Assembly (NCBI GenBank): GCA_018711985.1 | Contig: DVHS01000142.1 | Span: forward strand, 1-9,659 | Source of the DNA: Egerieenecus merdigallinarum | GTDB lineage: Bacteria > Bacillota > Clostridia > Christensenellales > Aristaeellaceae | Length of the DNA: 9,659 nucleotides | Direction of reading: 5' to 3' | Shown: one piece after another, positions 7,040-9,659 of the stretch | How positions within the stretch are numbered: the stretch's first letter is position 1 | How the letters are laid out: the number at the start of each line of letters is the position of its first letter | Program-made: the position numbers and the translations under genes | Notes under the pieces: generated by a model | What the model was told of the DNA's origin: nothing | The model's database searches: none | What the model saw: the letters and a program-made list of their open reading frames with translations, nothing else

Positions 7040-7390
7040 TTACACGCGCTTAACTTCCTTAAGCTTGGCCGCCTTGCCCTGCAGGTTGCGCAGGTAGTAC
7101 AGCTTCGCGCGGCGCACTTTACCGCTGCGGATGATTTCCACATGATCCACGCGGGGAGAATGCATGGGGAACGTACGCTCCACGCCAATGCCATAGGAAA
7201 CGCGGCGGACCGTGAAGGTTTCACGTACACCGCCATTGCGCATGGCGATCACAACGCCCTCGAACGCCTGGAGACGCTCGCGGCTGCCTTCCACAACCTT
7301 GACCCACACACGAACGGTGTCGCCAATGCTGATCTTGGGCAGATCGGTACGGAGTTGCTTCTGTTCGATAGAACGGATAATCTCATTCAT
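7040..7390 (-). CDS. rplS: 50S ribosomal protein L19
   Basis: A 116-residue protein matching L19 along its whole length: an N-terminal helix (NEIIRSIEQKQL), GDTVRVWVKVVEGSRER, the FEGVVIAMR strand, FTVRRVSYGIGVERTFP, HSP and the basic VRRAKLYYLRNLQGKAAK tail. L19 sits at the interface of the 30S and 50S subunits. The start at 7390 follows AAGGAGG (7407-7401); a longer in-frame start at 7414 is rejected because its early codons contain that site. It is transcribed from its own promoter and followed at once by a strong terminator, so it appears to be a single-gene unit. In many Firmicutes rplS lies just upstream of rbgA; here two plus-strand genes separate them. Confidence 0.98.
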   Translation of the reverse strand: MNEIIRSIEQKQLRTDLPKISIGDTVRVWVKVVEGSRERLQAFEGVVIAMRNGGVRETFTVRRVSYGIGVERTFPMHSPRVDHVEIIRSGKVRRAKLYYLRNLQGKAAKLKEVKRV

Positions 7391-7471
7391 TGTAAGTGTT
7401 CCTCCTTCCCTCATAGACGTTCATGCGCAAGTCAATGCCTGGCAGCGGAACGCCCGTATGTCACAACGAGA

Positions 7472-7501
7472 ATTATAGCATATTTTCGTGCTGTATTGCA
7501 A
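7472..7501 (-). promoter_or_regulatory. rplS promoter with extended -10
   Basis: TTGCAA (7501-7496), an 18-base spacer and TATAAT (7477-7472) preceded by TG plus one base, the extended -10 arrangement. The predicted start is near 7465, leaving about 75 bases of leader before rplS. The leader contains a weak five-pair stem (7418-7422 with 7448-7452). L19 leader RNAs are known upstream of rplS in some Firmicutes, but I cannot confirm a match here. Confidence 0.8.
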
Positions 7502-7504
7502 GTG

Positions 7505-7521
7505 CTTTTTTTGAAAAAAAG
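7505..7521 (-). promoter_or_regulatory. A/T-tract palindrome, likely UP element of the rplS promoter
   Basis: CTTTTTTTGAAAAAAAG has eight-base arms about a single central base. It covers roughly -41 to -56 relative to the predicted rplS start, immediately upstream of the -35 box, where A/T tracts bind the alpha subunit C-terminal domain of RNA polymerase. It also begins at the first base of the last sense codon/stop region of the kinase gene, but with no GC stem it is a poor terminator. Confidence 0.5.
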
Positions 7522-8802
7522 TCAGTCTTTCCCTGCTCTCTTCATAAGTCTGTTTCCCTTGTGCCGTCTCCTCCCACGCCAAGCGCCTTGGGGCAATTCG
7601 CATTGAATTCGCAAGACGTCCTGCTGTGGGTAACTGGCGTGGATGTGTCCACCATGCATTTGTACAATGCTTTGTGCCGCGGAAAGGCCGATGCCGCATC
7701 CGCCGCTGCTTTGGGAGTGCGCCGCATCCCCCCGATAGAAGCGCTCAAACAATGCATCCGGTTCACAATCCGGTAGTGCATCCACCGTGTTTTCCACCGC
7801 CAGACGGGCTTGCCCCCGTATGGATTGAAGCGTGATGGAGATGCGTCCGCCACGGTTGGTGTACTGCATGGCATTGTCCAGGAGCACCACAAGCAGCTGT
7901 TCCAGCGCCTCACGGTTTCCGCGAAGGAGCAAGGATGGCGGTACCTGCGTTACCAGCGACAGCCCGCGCGCTTCCAAACGTTCATCATACGTGGTAAGGA
8001 TATTTTGCAGCACTGCCGCGAAATCCAGCTGCTCTTCCTGGGCACGCAACTGGCGCTCGTCCATCCGCGCCATCATCAGCAGCTGGCGGAGCATGCCGCT
8101 CATGCGGCCCACCTGGGCACGGATATTTGCGCTCCAGCGGCTTTCTCCCCCGTGAAGCTCCAGCGCATCCAGATTGGCCAGGATAATGGCCACTGGCGTT
8201 TTCATTTCGTGACTGGCGTTGGTAATAAACTGCTTTTGCCTTTCCACGTTACGGCCATAGGAACGCGCCACCTTGGATGCCACCGGTTGGAGAATGCAAA
8301 AAAGCAGTATCCAGCATACCGCCCCCACCGCCAGAGCGCCACGCAACATATTATACAGGCCCTGAAGTGCAATGGCGTTATCCAGCAGGATCATGCGTGC
8401 TGATCCATCCGCATTGCGCTGCACGCGGTATTTATAGGCGCCCACCTTGCCGCTATCCCCGGTGGTGCGGAGGATTTCCGCCACGCAGTTCTGTACGGAA
8501 ACCCCCGCATCCTCCACGATGCCCCGGGACTGTACGGATACGATCTCCCCGGTGGCATCCGTCGCGATATCGTAAAAGCCGGCAGGAAACATGCGTTCTC
8601 CCGGCTCATATCCAAACATTGCTGGGGAAGCGGGCTGTGTATATCCATTCCTATTGTCCAGCATCATGCTCAGAAAACGTTCAGAGTCCCGTTCCAGCAT
8701 CATATAACTGGCAACGATCATGCCGCCTATGACCAGTACCAGCAGGATTGAAAAGGCTCCCATAGCGCCCCAGATAAAGCGCCGCCGAAGCATGCGGATC
8801 AT
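7522..8802 (-). CDS. Two-component sensor histidine kinase
   Basis: A 426-residue membrane kinase. Membrane segments at about 13-34 and 152-172 flank an extracytoplasmic sensor of roughly 115 residues that I cannot assign to a family. No obvious HAMP domain is present: the second segment leads within about 25 residues to the H box SHEMKTP (phospho-acceptor His198). The ATPase part has the N box LLDNAMQYT (Asn310), the F box LFERFYRGD (351-359) and the G2 box GGCGIGLS (367-374). The usual DxGxG of the G1 box is replaced by VENTVDALPDCEP (336-348), a divergence seen in other clostridial kinases. The C-terminal tail is strongly basic. The start overlaps the regulator stop by 4 nt (ATGA), so the pair is one operon. 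No clear terminator follows; rplS begins about 130 bases on with its own promoter. Confidence 0.95.
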   Translation of the reverse strand: MIRMLRRRFIWGAMGAFSILLVLVIGGMIVASYMMLERDSERFLSMMLDNRNGYTQPASPAMFGYEPGERMFPAGFYDIATDATGEIVSVQSRGIVEDAGVSVQNCVAEILRTTGDSGKVGAYKYRVQRNADGSARMILLDNAIALQGLYNMLRGALAVGAVCWILLFCILQPVASKVARSYGRNVERQKQFITNASHEMKTPVAIILANLDALELHGGESRWSANIRAQVGRMSGMLRQLLMMARMDERQLRAQEEQLDFAAVLQNILTTYDERLEARGLSLVTQVPPSLLLRGNREALEQLLVVLLDNAMQYTNRGGRISITLQSIRGQARLAVENTVDALPDCEPDALFERFYRGDAAHSQSSGGCGIGLSAAQSIVQMHGGHIHASYPQQDVLRIQCELPQGAWRGRRRHKGNRLMKRAGKD

Positions 8803-9467
8803 TTGCCTACCTCCAGGAAATAGCCCACGCCCCGTTTGGACCGTATGACAGCCGATGCGCCCAAGGAAGCCAGTTTCTTCCTAAGATATGATATGTATAC
8901 CCAAACCGTGCCGATCTCCGCCTCGGAGTCCATGCCCCACACACGGCTAAGCAGGTCATCGGCCGAGTAGATTCGCCCTGGATTGCTGATGAACAGCTCC
9001 ATGAGCTTGTATTCCAGCTTGCTCAAGGGTTGGGACGATGGCCCGCAGCACAGAGCGGCCCGTGACGCATCCAGGCGCAGGCATCCTGCGCTCAGCGTTC
9101 CCTCGGCTCCCCCATGGCGCAACAGCGCCTTGACGCGAACCAGCAGCTCCGCCATGGCAAAGGGCTTGACCAAATAGTCATCCGCCCCCATCTCAAAGCC
9201 CCTCACCTTGTCCTCCACTTCTCCCTTCGCCGTAAGCAGAAGCACAGGAGTCCGCATGCCCTGGTCACGCATACGCGCAAGCACTTGCAGGCCGTCCATG
9301 CCCGGCATCATCACATCCAGGATAACACCGTCATATCCGCCGGCCTGGATCATTCGCAGCGCATCATCACCACGCAGGGCCGTATCCACACTGTATTGAT
9401 GATAGGTTAATATGTCCGCGACAGCTTCTGCCATGGCGAGCTCATCTTCCGCCAGAAGTAACCGCAT
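8799..9467 (-). CDS. OmpR/PhoB-family response regulator
   Basis: A 222-residue regulator. The receiver domain has the acidic pocket Glu7/Asp8, the phosphorylated Asp51 (ILDVMMPGMDG), Thr79 and Lys101 (VKPF). The DNA-binding domain (about 125-222) is a winged helix with KLEYKLMELFISNPGRIYS, the recognition-helix region TVWVYISYLRKKL and the wing RGVGYFLE. It is expected to be phosphorylated by the kinase encoded just downstream and to control transcription; the targets are unknown. The start at 9467 follows GAGGTG by eight bases, 17 bases after the predicted transcription start. Confidence 0.96.
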   Translation of the reverse strand: MRLLLAEDELAMAEAVADILTYHQYSVDTALRGDDALRMIQAGGYDGVILDVMMPGMDGLQVLARMRDQGMRTPVLLLTAKGEVEDKVRGFEMGADDYLVKPFAMAELLVRVKALLRHGGAEGTLSAGCLRLDASRAALCCGPSSQPLSKLEYKLMELFISNPGRIYSADDLLSRVWGMDSEAEIGTVWVYISYLRKKLASLGASAVIRSKRGVGYFLEVGK

Positions 9468-9490
9468 AGCTCGTTCACCTCAACGTTTTT

Positions 9491-9519
9491 ATCATAGCCG
9501 TCTGCGCCCTGCTTTGCAA
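9491..9519 (-). promoter_or_regulatory. Promoter of the response regulator/kinase operon
   Basis: TTGCAA (9519-9514, four of six), a 17-base spacer and TATGAT (9496-9491, five of six). The predicted start is near 9484, giving a short leader of about 17 bases with GAGGTG ahead of the ATG at 9467. Confidence 0.65.
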
Positions 9520-9556
9520 GTTGCTGTCCCAATCCTTCACGGAAAGTTTGCACTGT

Positions 9557-9643
9557 GTTCACATTTCCCCTGTATCATTGCTTTGTGACGGCCTTTCCAG
9601 GATGGCAACCTTTTCCCGGGCAAACGCATATAAAAATGTGAAC
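9557..9643. repeat. 10-bp inverted repeat upstream of the two-component operon
   Basis: GTTCACATTT (9557-9566) and its exact reverse complement AAATGTGAAC (9634-9643) are separated by 67 bases. Nearest to the operon, the first copy lies about 75 bases upstream of the predicted start. The two copies could be sites for the operon's own regulator or another factor, or could loop DNA; the spacing is too wide for a terminator. No gene is recognisable in the 192 bases from 9468 to the window end. Confidence 0.4.
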
Positions 9644-9659
9644 GATTTAAGAATTCCGC

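Noticed and set aside
7505..7521. The A/T palindrome as an intrinsic terminator of the kinase gene
   Set aside because: The arms contain almost no GC pairs and the centre leaves no room for a loop, so it would make a weak hairpin. Its position fits an UP element better.
7810..8403. A 197-codon plus-strand open frame inside the kinase
   Set aside because: It is antisense to the H, N and F box regions of the histidine kinase.

Overview
The window reads as a stretch of chromosome from a moderately GC-rich member of the Bacillota, most likely an uncultured gut-type member of the class Clostridia. This rests on strong AAGGAGG-type ribosome binding sites, clear TTGNNN/TATAAT promoters, the rplS-rbgA-rnhB-yraN housekeeping neighbourhood, and a very large two-domain membrane glycosyltransferase of a kind I associate with Clostridia. 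The taxon is inference; no rRNA or other phylogenetic marker is present beyond ribosomal protein L19.

Layout from the left: (1) bases 1-3880, minus strand, carry a truncated gene for a giant membrane glycosyltransferase. It has a signal peptide, a carbohydrate-binding-like beta-sandwich, a Gpi18-like GT-C domain with an MHERY motif, a discoidin-like domain and a PMT/GT39-like GT-C domain; its 3' end lies outside the window. (2) Bases 3939-5813, minus strand, form a tightly packed run transcribed rbgA, rnhB, yraN and then perhaps the glycosyltransferase, with 14-nt and 4-nt overlaps. (3) Bases 5947-6795, plus strand, hold a divergently transcribed two-gene unit: a 55-residue membrane microprotein and a DUF4230 protein, translationally coupled, behind a good promoter that carries a perfect short palindrome. 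(4) Bases 6796-7029 are non-coding apart from a tiny doubtful ORF, and end in a strong bidirectional terminator. (5) Bases 7040-7501 are rplS with its own extended -10 promoter and an A/T-tract UP-like element. (6) Bases 7522-9467, minus strand, are a response regulator and histidine kinase pair with its own promoter. (7) Bases 9468-9659 are the regulatory region of that operon, with a 10-bp inverted repeat.

Functionally, most of the minus strand is ribosome and nucleic-acid housekeeping: L19, the 50S assembly GTPase RbgA, RNase HII and YraN. It is flanked by envelope functions: the glycosyltransferase and a two-component sensor. rplS and rbgA are often close neighbours in Firmicutes; here the plus-strand microprotein/DUF4230 unit sits between them. 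I see no phage, transposon, CRISPR array, tRNA or rRNA. The least understood parts are the microprotein/DUF4230 pair and the fused double GT-C enzyme with its two sugar-binding-like domains. I do not claim a wholly new system.
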